From assembly GCF_910589235.1 (NCBI RefSeq), contig NC_060957.1:14811006-14875005 (forward strand): DNA of 64,000 nt. The letters run 5' to 3'. This document shows, one piece after another, positions 36,901-49,311 of the stretch (positions are counted from its first letter, which is position 1; each line of letters starts with the position of its first letter). Origin of the DNA: Vespa crabro (taxonomy: Eukaryota; Arthropoda; Insecta; Hymenoptera; Vespidae). Under the pieces are notes generated by a model, which saw nothing but the letters and a program-made list of their open reading frames with translations, did no database searches and had not been told where the DNA came from. A program made the position numbers and the translations under genes.

Positions 36901-39900
36901 AAAATAATTTTAATATAAACTTCTAGTACTTAAAAATTTTAATTTCGGAGCGGTTTTCTCTGGTAATATAAACATAAACGCACTTTTTCACGACTTTGAC
37001 AGTTCGCGACTTAGTTTGCTCTTGCACTCCGACGTGTGCACTTCGAGATTCTCTTTTCTAAACGCTAAAACTATTAAATTAATATTTTCGGTAATTTTGT
37101 AATTATCTAAACAATTTTTATAGCACGCGGGATAGAATAGAGTAATATTTAAACAATAGTTCATTTATTTAAACAATAAAAACTCTGAATCGCGCGCGGG
37201 ACTTAAAATAATTTTAATATAAACATCTAGTACTTAAAAATTTTAATTTCGGAGCGGTTTTCTCTGGTAATATAAACATAAACGTACTTTTACACGACTT
37301 TGACAGTTCGAGACTTAGTTTGCTCTTGCACTCCGACGTGTGCACTTCGTGATTCTCTTTTCTAAACGCTAAAACTATTAAATTAACATTTCCGGTAATT
37401 TTATAATTATTTATACGGTTTTTATAGCACGCGGGATAGAATAGAGCAATATTTAAACAATAGTTCATTTATTTAAACATTGAAAAGTTTGAATCGCGCG
37501 CGGGACTTAAAATAATTCTAATATAAACTTCTAGTACTTAAAATTTTAATTTCGGAGCGGTTTTCTCTGGTAATATAAACATAAACGCACTTTTTCACGA
37601 CTTTGAGAGTTCGCGACTTAGTTTGCTCTTGCACTCCGACGTGTGCACTTCGAGATTCTCTTTTCTAAACGCTAAAACTATTAAATTAATATTTTCGGTA
37701 ATTTTGTAATTATCTAAACAATTTTTATAGCACGCGGGATAGAATAGAGTAATATTTAAACAATAGTTCATTTATTTAAACAATAGTTCATTTATTTAAA
37801 CAATTAAAACTCTGAATCTTGCGCGGGACTTAAAATAATTTTAATATAAACTTCTAGTACTTAAAAATTTTAATTTCGGAGCGGTTTTCTCTTGAGACAT
37901 AAACATAAACGCACTTTTTCACGACTTTGACAGTTCGCGACTTAGTTTGCTCTTGCACTCCGACGTGTGCACTTCGAGATTCTCTTTTCTAAACGCTAAA
38001 ACTATTAAATTAATATTTTCGGTAATTTTGTAATTATCTAAACAATTTTTATAGCACGCGGGATAGAATAGAGTAATATTTAAACAATAGTTCATTTATT
38101 TAAACAATAAAAACTCTGAATCGCGCGCGGGACTTAAAATAATTTTAATATAAACATCTAGTACTTAAAAACTTTAATTTCGGAGCGGTTTTCTCTGGTA
38201 ATATAAACATAAACGCACTTTTTCACGACTTTGACAGTCCGCAACTTAGTTTGCTCTTGCACTCCGACGTGTGCACTTCGAGATTCTCTTTTCTAAACGC
38301 TAAAACTATTAAATTAATATTTTCGGTAATTTTGTAATTATCTAAACAATTTTTATAGCACGCGGGATAGAATAGAGTAATATTTAAACAATAGTTCATT
38401 TATTTAAACAATAAATACTCTGAATCGTGCGCGGGACTTAAAATAATTTTAATATAAACTTCTAGTACTTAAAAATTTTAATTTCGGAGCGGTTTTCTCT
38501 GGTAATATAAACATAAACGCACTTTTTCACGACTTTGACAGTCCGCGACTTAGTTTGCTCTTGCACTCCAACGTGTGCACTTCGTGATTCTCTTTTCTAA
38601 ACGCTAAAGATTATAAATTAACATTTCCGGTAATTTTATAATTATTTATACGGTTTTTATAGCACGCGGAATAGAATAGAGTAATATTTAAACAATAGTT
38701 CATTTATTTAAAGAATAAAAACTCTGAATCGTGCGCGGGACTTAAAATAATTTTAATATAAACTTCTAGTACTTAAAAATTTTAATTTCGGAGCGGTTTT
38801 CTCTGGTAATATAAACATAAACGCACTTTTTCACGACTTTGACAGTCCGCGACTTAGTTTGCTCTTGCATTCCGACGTGTGCACTTCGTGATTCTCTTTT
38901 CTAAACGCTAAAGATTATAAATTAACATTTCCGGTAATTTTATAATTATTTATACGGTTTTTATAGCACGCGGGATAGAATAGAGTAATATTTAAACAAT
39001 AGTTCATTTATTTAAACATTGAAAAGTTTGAATCGCGCGCGGGACTTAAAATAATTCTAATATAAACTTCTAGTACTCAAAAATTTTAATTTCGGAGCGG
39101 TTTTCTCTTGTGACATAAACATAAACGCACTTTTTCACGACTTTGACCATTCGCGACTTAGTTTGCTCTTGCACTCCGACGTGTGCACTTCGTGATTCTC
39201 TTTTCTAAACGCTAAAACTATTAAATTAACATTTCCGGTAATTTTATAATTATTTATACGGTTTTTATAGCACGCGGGATAGAATAGAGTAATATTTAAA
39301 CAATAGTTCATTTATTTAAACATTGAAAAGTTTGAATCGCGCGCGGGACTTAAAATAATTCTAATATAAACTTCTAGTACTTAAAATTTTAATTTCGGAG
39401 CGGTTTTCTCTGGTAATATAAACATAAACGCACTTTTACACGACTTTGAGAGTTCGCGACTTAGTTTGCTCTTTCACTCCGACGTGTGCACTTCGTGATT
39501 CTCTTTTCTAAACGCTAATACTAGTAAACTAATATTTTCGGTAATTTTATAAATATCTAAACGATTTTTATAGCAAGCGGGATAGAATAGTTTAATATTT
39601 AAACAATAGTTCATTTATTTAAACAATAAAAATCCTGAATCGCGCGCGTGACTTAAAATAATTTTAATTTAAACTTCTAGTACTCAAAAATTTTAATTTC
39701 GGGGCGGTTTTCTCTTGTGACATAAACATAAACGCACTTTTTCACGACTTTGACCGTTCGCGACTTAGTTTGCTCTTGCACTCCGACGTGTGCACTTCGT
39801 GATTTTCTTTTCTAAACGCTAAAGCTTATAAATTAACATTATCGATAATTTTATAATTATCTATACGATTTTTATAGCACGCGGGATAGAATAGAGTATT

Positions 39901-41276
39901 ATTTAAACAATAGTTCATTTATTTAAACAATAAAAATCCTGAATCGCGCGCGTGACTTAAAATAATTTTAATATAAACTTCTAGTACTCAAAAATTTTAA
40001 TTTCGGAGCGGTTTTCTCTTGTGACATAAACATAAACGCACTTTTTCACGACTTTGACAGTTCGCGACTTAGTTTGCTCTTGCACTCCGACGTGTGCACT
40101 TCGTGATTCTCTTTTCTCAACGCTAAAGCTTATAAATTAACATTATCGATAATTTTATAATTATCTATACGATTTTTATAGCACGCGGGATAGAATAGAG
40201 TATTATTTAAACAATAGTTCATTTATTTAAACAATAAAAATCCTGAATCGCGCGCGTGACTTAAAATAATTTTAATATAAACTTCTAGTACTCAAAAATT
40301 TTAATTTCGGAGCGGTTTCCTCTTGTGACATAAACATAAACGCACTTTTTCACGACTTTGACAGTTCGCGACTTAGTTTGCTCTTGCACTCCGACGTGTG
40401 CACTTCGTGATTCTCTTTTCTAAACGCTAAAGCTTATAAATTAACATTATCGATAATTTTATAATTATCTATACGATTTTTATAGCATGCGGGATAGAAT
40501 AGAGTATTATTTAAACAATAGTTCATTTATTTAAACAATAAAAATCCTGAATCGCACGTGTGACTTAAAATAATTTTAATATAAACTTCTAGTACTCAAA
40601 AATTTTAATTTCGGAGCGGTTTTCTCTTGTGACATAAACATAAACGCACTTTTTCACGACTTTGACAGTTCGCGACTTAGTTTGCTCTTGCACTCCGACG
40701 TGTGCACTTCGTGATTCTCTTTTCTCAACGCTAAGGCTTATAAATTAACATTATCGATAATTTTATAATTATCTATACGATTTTTATAGCACGCGGGATA
40801 GAATAGAGTATTATTTAAACAATAGTTCATTTATTTAAACAATAAAATGTCGTTTCGCGCGCGGGACTTAAAATTATTTTAATATAAATTTCTAGTACTT
40901 AAAAATTTTAATTTCGGAGCGGTTTTGTCTTGTGACATAAACATAAACGCACTTTTTCACGACTTTGACAGTTCGCGACTTAGTTTGCTCTTGCACTCCG
41001 ACGTGTGCACTTCGTGATTCTCTTTTCTCAACGCTAAAGCTTATAAATTAACATTATCGATAATTTTATAATAATCTAAACGATTTTTATTGCACGCGGG
41101 GTAGAATAGAGTAATATTTAAACAATAGTTCATTTATTTAAATATTGAATAGTCTGAATCGCGCGCGGGACTAAAAATAATTTTAATATAATCTTCTATT
41201 ACTTTAAAAATTTTATTTCAGATTAGTTGCCTAATATTTAAACAATAGTACATTTATTTAAACATTGAATATTCGA
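33999..41276. repeat. Subtelomeric satellite, 304-base monomer, 23 clear copies
   Basis: The landmark CACTCCGACGTGTGCAC recurs with 304-base spacing (for example 34574, 34878 and 35182) from 34270 to 40994, 23 times, with only single-base changes in a few copies. Each monomer also has GCACGCGGGATAGAATAGAG, a TTTAAACAATA direct-repeat pair, CGCGCGGGACTTAAAATAA and ATAAACATAAACGCAC. At least three monomer types differ in one segment: ATTATAAATTAACATTTCC, CTATTAAATTAATATTTTC and CTTATAAATTAACATTATC. They are arranged in blocks. Reverse-strand frames of 77-84 codons occur in some copies but are broken in others, so I do not call them genes. No terminal inverted repeats or transposase are seen. 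Confidence 0.93.
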
Positions 41277-41330
41277 AATCCCGATTACTGAATCATTTCT
41301 CCTTTGTCTTTTGACCTGTACGCATCTAAA

Positions 41331-41542
41331 ATGTCTCAGTGTGTCTTCACTGCATGTATCAACGAATCTCAAGGTAAATATATTTTTATATCTTACATTT
41401 CTTCAATAATTTATACTGTTTCTTATTATAACCATGATATCATTAATTTTGTTTTTATTTTGTTTTTTCAGTACGTCATTGCAATCGCTCGGGGACCAAC
41501 GATGTTATCTTGTATTGCTTTAATATGAATATAGCAAAGTAG
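41331..41542 (+). pseudogene. Possible THAP-type zinc-finger remnant
   Basis: An ATG-started exon (41331-41373) reads MSQCVFTACINESQ and stops at a GTAAAT donor in phase 1. A matching acceptor (tgttttttcag) opens exon 41472-41542, which reads on as RHCNRSGTNDVILYCFNMNIAK to a stop after 23 codons. The C-x4-C start with following asparagine resembles THAP C2CH fingers, found in host proteins and in P-type transposases, but the expected FxxFP segment is absent and the frame ends early. At best this is a broken copy; it could be chance. Confidence 0.25.
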
Positions 41543-43204
41543 AAGCAGTGTTTGTTCGTTCGCGTTTCGCGATTTAAAAAGCAAAAGTTTTTGCAACGTC
41601 TGCGTGCAATGCAGTCGTTAGAGTCAGTGTTTGTTCGCAACTTTATTAATTTTTTAACAGTCGCATAGGCTGTATTTATAAAGTCAGTAGAGTTTCGCGA
41701 ATTAAATTCAGTGACCGTTCGTTAAAAAATAACTATCGCGATATAGAGTCAGTGCATCATTGAAGATATTCTTGATGAACTTTGATGTCGACCTACCTAG
41801 TTTTCAACCACATACGGATCGTCCCCTCTCAATTTCGACCTGAACGAGTGTTTTGGAGCCATCGCAGAACTTCTTAAGTAGTGAGTGAATTTTTAAGTCC
41901 CTCCAATCACTCAATCATGTCGAGGACGAAAGGTCCGAATCGGCACGGGTGATTGGTTGTAATTAATTAGTAGAAGAGCATTGAGTGACCACGAGTAAAT
42001 TTCTTCGGAGATTTACTCGTGAATGGTTTCTTAGTTTTTCATTTATTTATTAGATTAGGATAGGGTCTTCTTGCTCAAACGCGTTTATAATTATTTGAGA
42101 TTTTGAATATTTTAATACATTTTTAAATATTTTACTCGCGCGGAAATATGTAAAGAATCGATATTCATACGTTCTAATAAAGAACGAGTAAGAAGACACT
42201 CGCGATGGATAGTCTCTGGATTACAAACGAAACTATGGATGATTTTATTACAATAATTAAAATATTCGTTTGTAAGAAGGAACGTCCAAGGGTTTGCTTT
42301 ATATTTTTAAATAATTATTAATTAAATATTTAATCGATTTAAATTGATACAAAGAAGTCTCGATAGAGTCATTGGTTTTGAAAGAGAAAAATCGAGTAGA
42401 ATGATTGCTAAAAAACAAAGAGACGTAGTCCGTAAGCCTAGATGATAAATTAATTATTTTTTAGCTCAGGATTTTCAGCAATTAATATACTATTATCTAA
42501 TTTCTAATTTTTTTATAATTAATATCTAATTTCTCCCACTCTGCGAAAAAGTATCTTTCGAAAGGATAATAATAAGTTTTCAGATTCGTTATGGTTGTAT
42601 TAGGGTTTTCTTTCATATCTTAGAATTTGGAATCAAATTTTGTCGTTACAGTTTTAGAGTGATAATCGATTAGGTTGAGGCACGAAGCAAAGAAGAGGCT
42701 ATATGCCGAAGATAACATATGGCTCAAGAAGACAACTATTAGGCTATTGAGTTATTTTCGAAGGTTCACTAGGAACTTTCGAGAATGGCTCTTAGTTTTA
42801 CCATGTTAATATTTTAATTTTACCATGTTGTCACTCAAAATGCTCTTATGGTGATGGGTGTAGGGGTGTAAATTTAAAAAACTGAGACGAAGTAACTTTC
42901 CGTAAATAATATTCCCACATTGCCACGCGTACGCGAATAGGATTATTTCATATTTTATGCCTTTTTAATATTAAACTGTTTTTTAAAACTTGATTGAATT
43001 TATGATTCTAGTTTAATAAAATCAAATTTTACGTTAAAGTCGATTGATAAATTTAGCACATTTTTTCTTTTCTAAAGTTCAATTAAATTCATAATTTTAT
43101 TTTAATAAAATCGAGTTCTATATTAAAATCACATATCTATGAAATGTAAAAGTAATATAATATTTCTTTAGATCAGTTTTTCATTAATATTTTTTTTCTT
43201 AGCT
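41543..43204. other. AT-rich subtelomeric sequence, unexplained
   Basis: No gene or tandem repeat is visible. Phrases such as GTCAGTGTTTGTTCG recur near 41550 and 41630, suggesting old duplication. The segment 42650-42880 is richer in G and C than its surroundings and could be a worn mobile-element fragment, but no diagnostic ends or protein remnants are seen. Confidence 0.5.
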
Positions 43205-43895
43205 ATTAACTTTAATTAAATTAAATTCAGAATTTTATCGTTCGTATAATTAATATACATATATACTTATTCTTTCGTTTTTCTTATTTCTTTTCAGCTA
43301 GCTCTAAGTTGTGGGAACGCGAACACGGGAAGGAATAATTAATAAATAGGATTATCTTAACATTTAAACAATGTACGATATACGTAAAGTATAATTAATT
43401 AATATTTAAACAATAAGATATTCTTAGCAACGTTATAAAAATCATATACATGTATTGTCATTTACTATCGATTAATAGATATAATAATATTTTTTTTCAG
43501 AGAGAATAATATTTATTTATATTAATCGTTTATTTTTCTTAAGTTTAATCAAATTAAATTTAGCATTTTATCGTCCGTATAATTAATTTACATATATATT
43601 AATTCTTTTTTCTTTCCTTATTTCTTTTCAGCTAGGTCTAGGTCGTGGGATCGCGAACACGTGAGGGAATAATTAATTAATATTTAAATAATAGGATATT
43701 CTTAGCAACGTTATAGAGAACACGTACATATATTATTATATATTATCGATTAATAAATATAATATTTCTTTCAGAGAGAATAATATTTATTTATATCTGT
43801 GTTCAGAATATTTCATTTCTTTTTAATTAATCCTTTATTTTTCTTATGTTTAATTAAATTAAATTCAGCATTTTATCGTTCGAATAATTACTGTC
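43205..43895. repeat. Diverged tandem duplication, about 334-base period
   Basis: TTTTCAGCTAG followed by CTCTAAG or GTCTAGG, GTGGGA.CGCGAACACG, then GGAATAATTAAT.AAT.GG and ATATTCTTAGCAACGTTATA recurs at 43291 and 43625 (334 bases apart). A linked TTTATCGTTCGTATAATTA-type stretch occurs near 43235, 43570 and 43870. The copies differ by small insertions and many substitutions. Confidence 0.8.
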
Positions 43896-46185
43896 ATTTC
43901 TATTTTTTCTTATTTACTGTCATTAATTATCCTCTATATATATCTCGGCTGGAAGCCATGGGTGTGTGCCTCTGTGTGGGTTGCTGTCTCAGCATCTTAT
44001 AGAGCTGCTTCTCTTTTATTCTCTTTCTGGAGTTCTCCTTTCTATTTCATATTTTGCATTCTTATTTACTATTATTAATTATGATTTATAAGTCTCGGGT
44101 GGGACCCATGGAAGGGGCCCATGGGTGTGGGCCTCTGTGCGGGTTACTGTCTCAGCATCGTGTAGAGATGCTTCTATATTCTTGTCTTTCTGCAGCTTTC
44201 TCTTGTATCTCATATTTTTTTTCTTTAATTATGTTCTTAATTATGTCATTAATATGTTATTTCTTTTCATTATGTCTTTTCAAATTTTTATAATGTTATT
44301 TCTATTTAATTATATTTTTATGGTTTTAATTATGTTTTTAATATATTTTTATTATTTATGATTTACAAGTTTTAGGTAGGAACCATTAGATGAAGCGGAC
44401 TGTTGTTTCAGCAGCGTGCAGAGCTACTTCTATTTTCTTATCTTTCAGCAGCTCTCTTTTATTACTCATATTTTTCTTCTTTAATTATGTTTTTAATTAT
44501 GTTTTTAATTATGTTTTTAATTATGTTATTAATATGTTATTTCTTTTTATTATGTCTTTTTAGAATTTAATTATGTTATTTCCTTTTAATTATGTTTTTA
44601 TGTTTTTAGGTTTGTTATTAATATATTCTTATTAATTTTCATTTTTAAGCATTAGGTAGGACCCATGAAATGAAGAGGACTGTTCTTTCAGCATTATTAT
44701 GTTTTATTTTATATATTCTTTTCTTTTTCTTATTTTCCTCTTAACTTCTTTTTTTCCAGGATAGATTCACCTGCGGTCGGATGCGTCACCCTAGCATGAC
44801 ATGGATTCATCATCGATTTTTACGCGCGAATACGGGCAGGATAGGAGAACACTCGCACGCTTGTCGGCAAGCACAGGCGTGGGTGTTTGCGGGCGCGACT
44901 AAATTTCGTTTGATTGTTCGAATCGAAAACGCGAATTTAGAGTAGAGTCACCGTTTTTCTAACACTCACGTGAATGAACGCGGGCGCGACTTAAAAGTCC
45001 TACCGGGGACTTCGTTTAAATTTGCTCGAATATTCGATTAGATTACCTCGCGAACGCGTTTTTTTAGAGTAGAGTCACCGTTTTCCGAACACTTGCGTGG
45101 GTGTCCGGGCGCGATTAAAAGTCCTATCATGGACTTCGTTTTAGTGTTGAAATTCGGGGTGCGCGAACGGTTTACCTTGTAGTGCTGTACATAGCTGGCT
45201 GATGTTATGATAATCCTCATATTTGGTAGCGGGGCGGAAATCCCGACAAATATCATGGAAAGTCTAAATATCGGTTAGCATATGTCACTTTGGATTTCAA
45301 CTTAGAGTCACCGTTATTATCTAACACTCACGTGAGTGTTCGCGTGCGCGATTAAAAGTCCTACCGGGGACTTCGTTTTGTTTCCTCGAATATTCGATTA
45401 GTTTATTTAGAGTAGAGTCACCGTTTTTCGAACAATTGCGTGGGTGTCCGGGCGCGATTAAAAGTCCTATCATGGACTTCGTTGTAATGTTGAAATTCGG
45501 GGTGCGCTTCGGATTTCAACTTAGAGTCACCGTTTTTCTAACACTCACGTGAATGTTCGCTTGCGCGATTCAAAGTCCTACCGGGGACTTTGTTTTATTT
45601 CTTCGACATTTCGATTAGATTACTTCGCGAATTTGGATAGGACAGTAGAATCTACGTAATTATAACACACGTGAGTGTCGCGAACGCGATTAATGCGCTT
45701 TGATTGTTCGAAATTCGGAAGCACGAATTTAGATGTGCTTAATAATCCGTTATGCCCGAGGCGAGGGTGTTGAACGGTAAAGCTCTCTGTAAGTGGGGTC
45801 CCTGTAGCTGAGGCTAGATACCTCCTGTTAGCTAAGTCGCCCTAAATATCCGAAGCGGAAGGCATAAGGGATCGGTATCGCGGAACGCGGATTTTAGAGT
45901 AAAGTAGAGTCACCGTTAGCTCGTGGGTCTCCACATGCAGCAACCTCCACGTGGTGAGACCTGGGTCGTTAATACTTGCAAAGTTTAATTATAAATCTTA
46001 TAATGCAAGTATTATCGAGCGAATGGCTGCATATTGTATTACTTTTCCATAATTTTTTTAATCTAATTCCAACTAAACATTAACATATTTCCATCTTATA
46101 TAGCTAATAATACTTCGAAAGAAGAAATATCACAGAATTTATTGTACAATAATTTCTTAGACGAACTAAAAGGAAATTTTTCTAT
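43896..46185. repeat. Subtelomeric block family, diverged oldest copy
   Basis: Contains worn relatives of the parts found in the two later 1.5-kb blocks: two copies of a GACCCATGG..GGG..TGTGGGC segment ending in TGTCTCAGCATC (about 43950 and 44105), TTAATTATGTTTT-rich simple sequence (44220-44740), five hairpin modules (44941-45600), and the CTTAATAA.CCGTTATG to GGATCGGTATCGCGGAACGC segment (45731-45900). Confidence 0.75.
44941..45600. repeat. Five short modules with paired dyads
   Basis: Each module begins near AGAGTCACCGTT, then has an imperfect palindrome of the form ACACTCNCGTGNGTGT, then GCGCGA(T)TAAAAGTCC, and a short inverted repeat AAGTCC-(6)-GGACTT. The inverted repeats start near 44995, 45119, 45356, 45462 and 45572. 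Two further copies lie in the later blocks (about 47082 and 48535). At 45323-45340 the first dyad is a perfect 18-base palindrome. Function is unknown. Confidence 0.75.
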
Positions 46186-47702
46186 CGCACTTTTTTGTCC
46201 GCTGTTATTTCTATTTATTCTTATTTACTCTCACTAATTATCCTTTATATATCTCGGGTGGGACCCATGGGAGGGGCCTGTGGGCGAGGGCTTCTGTGCG
46301 GGTTGCTGTCACAGCATCATATAAAACTGTTTCTCTTGTCTTATCTTTTTTGGGGTCTCTATTCTTCTCTTTCTGGGGCTATCTTTTCTTACTCCGGCTC
46401 TCGTTTCTATCTCATATTTTTCCTTTTGAATTATGTTTTCAATTATGTTATCATTATGTTATTTCCTTTTAATTATGTATTCTTAATATTTATTTATGTT
46501 GTTTCTTTCTAATTATGTATTTAATTGTGTGTCTAATTATGTGTTTAATTATGTGTTTATGTTTCTAATTATGTTTTAATTATGTTCTTAATTATGTTTT
46601 TAATATATTCTTATTAATTATGATTTATAGGTCTTAGGTAGGATCCATGGAATGGTGCTGAGATGCACTTTTATTGTTTCTTTCTCTAGCTTTCTTATTT
46701 ATTTATATATGTTCATTTTCTATATTATTTACTTATTATTATATTTATTTTCTATTTATAATCTATGTGTATATTATTTTTTATGTTATATATTTTTTTG
46801 CTTTCTCTAATTTTTCCTTAGCTTCTTTTTTTCAGGATAGATCATCGAGGGATAGGTTCATCTGCGCCCGGATCATACATCGTATGGCAGGATTCATCAT
46901 CGATTTCTACGCGAGAATACGGGAAGGATAGGAAGAACACTGGCGCGCGTGTCGGCGGGCACAGGCGTTGGTGTTCTCGGGCGCGAGTAAACTTCGTTTG
47001 ATTGTTCGAATCGAAAACGCGAATTGTAGAGTAGAGTCATCGTTCTTCTAACACTCGCGTGGGTGTTCGGGCGCGATTAAAGGTCCTACCGTGGACTTCG
47101 TTTTGATTTCTTTAAAATCTCGATGGGGGTACTTCGCGAATTTCGGCTTAACAGTAGAATCTACGTAATTATAACACACACGTGAGTGTCGCGACGCGAT
47201 TAGTGTTTCTAAGGAGTGCGCTTTGTTTGTTCGAAATTCGGAAAGCACGAATTCGGATGTGCTTAATAACCCGTTATGTCTGAAGCGGACGGTGCTAATG
47301 GTGGAGCTATCTGTAAGAGGTGTGTAGTAGCTAAAGCTACACATACCCTGTTAGCTAAGAAGCCAATGCATTGAAGCGGAAAGGTATGGCGGATCGGTAT
47401 CGCGGAACGCGGATTTTAGAGTAGAGTCACCGTTAGCCCGTGGGTCTCCAATTGCAGCAACCTCCACGTGGTGGGACCTGGGTCGTTAATACTTGCAAAG
47501 TCTAATTGTAAATTTTTAAATGCAAGTATTACCGAGCGAATGGCTGCATATTGTATTACTTACCAGTATCTTTTCAAACTAATTCCAACTAAACATTAAC
47601 ATATTTTCATTTCGTATAGCTAATAATACTTCAAAAGAAGAAATTTAACAGAAATATATTGAACAATAATTTCTTAGACAAACTAAAAGGATATTTTTCT
47701 AT
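46186..47702. repeat. Subtelomeric 1.5-kb block, copy 1
   Basis: Direct tandem duplicate of the next block, offset 1517 bases (GTCCGCTGTTATTTC at 46197 and 47714). Order: GGGTGGGACCCATGGGAGGG segment, TTAATTATG-rich stretch, a CATCGAGGGATAGGTTCATC segment, one hairpin module, GGATCGGTATCGCGGAACGC, and CAACCTCCACGTGGTGGGAC. A reverse-strand frame of 98 codons (47344-47048) is shared by both copies; I do not regard it as a proven gene. Confidence 0.9.
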
Positions 47703-49010
47703 CACACTTTTTTGTCCGCTGTTATTTCTATTTATTCTTATTTACTTTCATTAATTATCCTTTGTGTATTTCGGGTGGGACCCATGGGAGGGGCCTGTGG
47801 GCGAGGGCTTCTGTGCGGGTTGCTGTCTCAGCATCATATAAAACTGTTTCTCTTGTCTTATCTTTTTTGGGGTCTATATTCTTTTCTTTCTGGGGCTATC
47901 TTTTCTTTCTCCGGCTCTCGTTTCTGTCTCATATTCTTTTCTTTGAATTATGTTTTCAATTATGTTATTATTATGCTATTTCCTTTTAATTATGTATTCT
48001 TAATATTTATTTATGTTGTTTCTTTCTAATTATGTATTTAATTGTTTGTTTAATTATGTGTTTATATTTTTAATTATGTTTTTAATCTATTTTTATTAAT
48101 TATAATTTCTAAGCTTTATGTAGGTCCGATGGAATGGTGCATGCTGCTTCTCTTTTCTTTTTCTAAGTCTCTTATCTAATTATATATATTTATTTTCTAT
48201 TTGTATTTTATATATGTATATATATATATTATTTTGTTTCATATATTTTTTTGTTTTATTATTTCCTCTTTATCTTTTTCTTTTACAGTATAGGTCATCG
48301 AGGGATAGGTTCATCAGCGACCGGATGATTCGTCACATGGCGGGTTTCATCATCGATTTCTATGCGCGAATACGGGAAGGATAGGAAGAACACTGGCGCG
48401 CGTGTCGGCGGGCACAGGCGTAGGTGTTCTCGGGCGCGATTATATATCGTTTGATTGTTCGTATCGAAATCGCGAATTCTAGAGTAGAGTCATCGTTCTT
48501 CTAACACTCGCGTGGGTGTTCGGGCGCGATTAAAGGTCCTACCGTGGACTTCGTTTTGATTTCTTTAAAATCACGATGGGGGTACTTCGCGAATTTCGGC
48601 TTAACAGTAGAATCTACGTAATTATAACACACACGTGAGTGTCGCGACGCGATTAGTATTTCTAAGGAGTGCGCTTTGTTTGTTCGAGATTCGGAAAGCA
48701 CGAATTCGGATGTGCTTAATAACCCGTTATGTCTGAAGCGGACGGTGCTAATGGTGGAGCTATCTGTAAGAGGTGTGTAGTAGCTAAAGCTACACATACC
48801 CTGTTAGCTAAGAAGCCAATGCATTGAAGCGGAAAGGTATGGCGGATCGGTATCGCGGAACGCGGATTTTAGAGTAGAGTAACCGTTAGCCCGTGGGTCT
48901 CCAATTGCAGCAACCTCCACGTGGTGGGACCTGGGTCGTTAATACTAGCAAAGTCTAATTGTAAATCATATAACGCAAGTATTATCGGGCGAATGGCTGC
49001 ATGTCTTTAT
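47703..49010. repeat. Subtelomeric 1.5-kb block, copy 2
   Basis: Nearly identical to copy 1. About 64 bases have been lost, mostly within the TTAATTATG-rich part, so the shared 98-codon frame recurs 1453 rather than 1517 bases away. The copy ends where similarity stops after GGCTGCATGTCTTT. Confidence 0.88.
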
Positions 49011-49311
49011 CCGACTTAAACATTTTTTCATTTCATATCTTACTAAACGTTAATGTACTTTTATTTTACTTAGCTATTTATGTTAGAATACCTAAAGATA
49101 AGAGTAGATGTTAAAGAATTTTTAAATAATTTCTTAGAAAAATATATTGAAAAGTTTTTAATTGTCTTAATAATTTAATTAAACAATATGACATTTCGTA
49201 AAGCGTTTCATAGCTCTTAAAACGCGTTAGATAAAATTGCTGTCTTTCGCTCTTTCTTGTTCGGAACTTCTAAGAAGGAACACTGGAAGTACGATACAAG
49301 ATACTACAAAC
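49011..49311. other. Spacer between 1.5-kb blocks and 273-base satellite
   Basis: AT-rich sequence with no open frame or repeat of note. Its last 150 bases share AAAGCGTTTCATAGC/AAGCGTTT-like words with the satellite that follows, so it may be a decayed leading monomer. Confidence 0.4.

Noticed and set aside
36303..37468. 77-84 codon reverse frames repeated in the 304-base satellite
   Set aside because: They are near-identical because the monomers are. Many other monomers carry stops or shifts in the same place, and there is no family resemblance.
46298..47836. GCGGGTTGCTGTC phrases as interstitial telomere repeats
   Set aside because: The match to GGGTTGCGTC is short and broken by an inserted T, and there is no tandem 11-base periodicity.
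47048..48797. 98-codon reverse frame present in both 1.5-kb blocks
   Set aside because: The few differences between copies are mostly amino-acid changing, and the diverged copy near 45038-45256 keeps only the part that overlaps the hairpin module.
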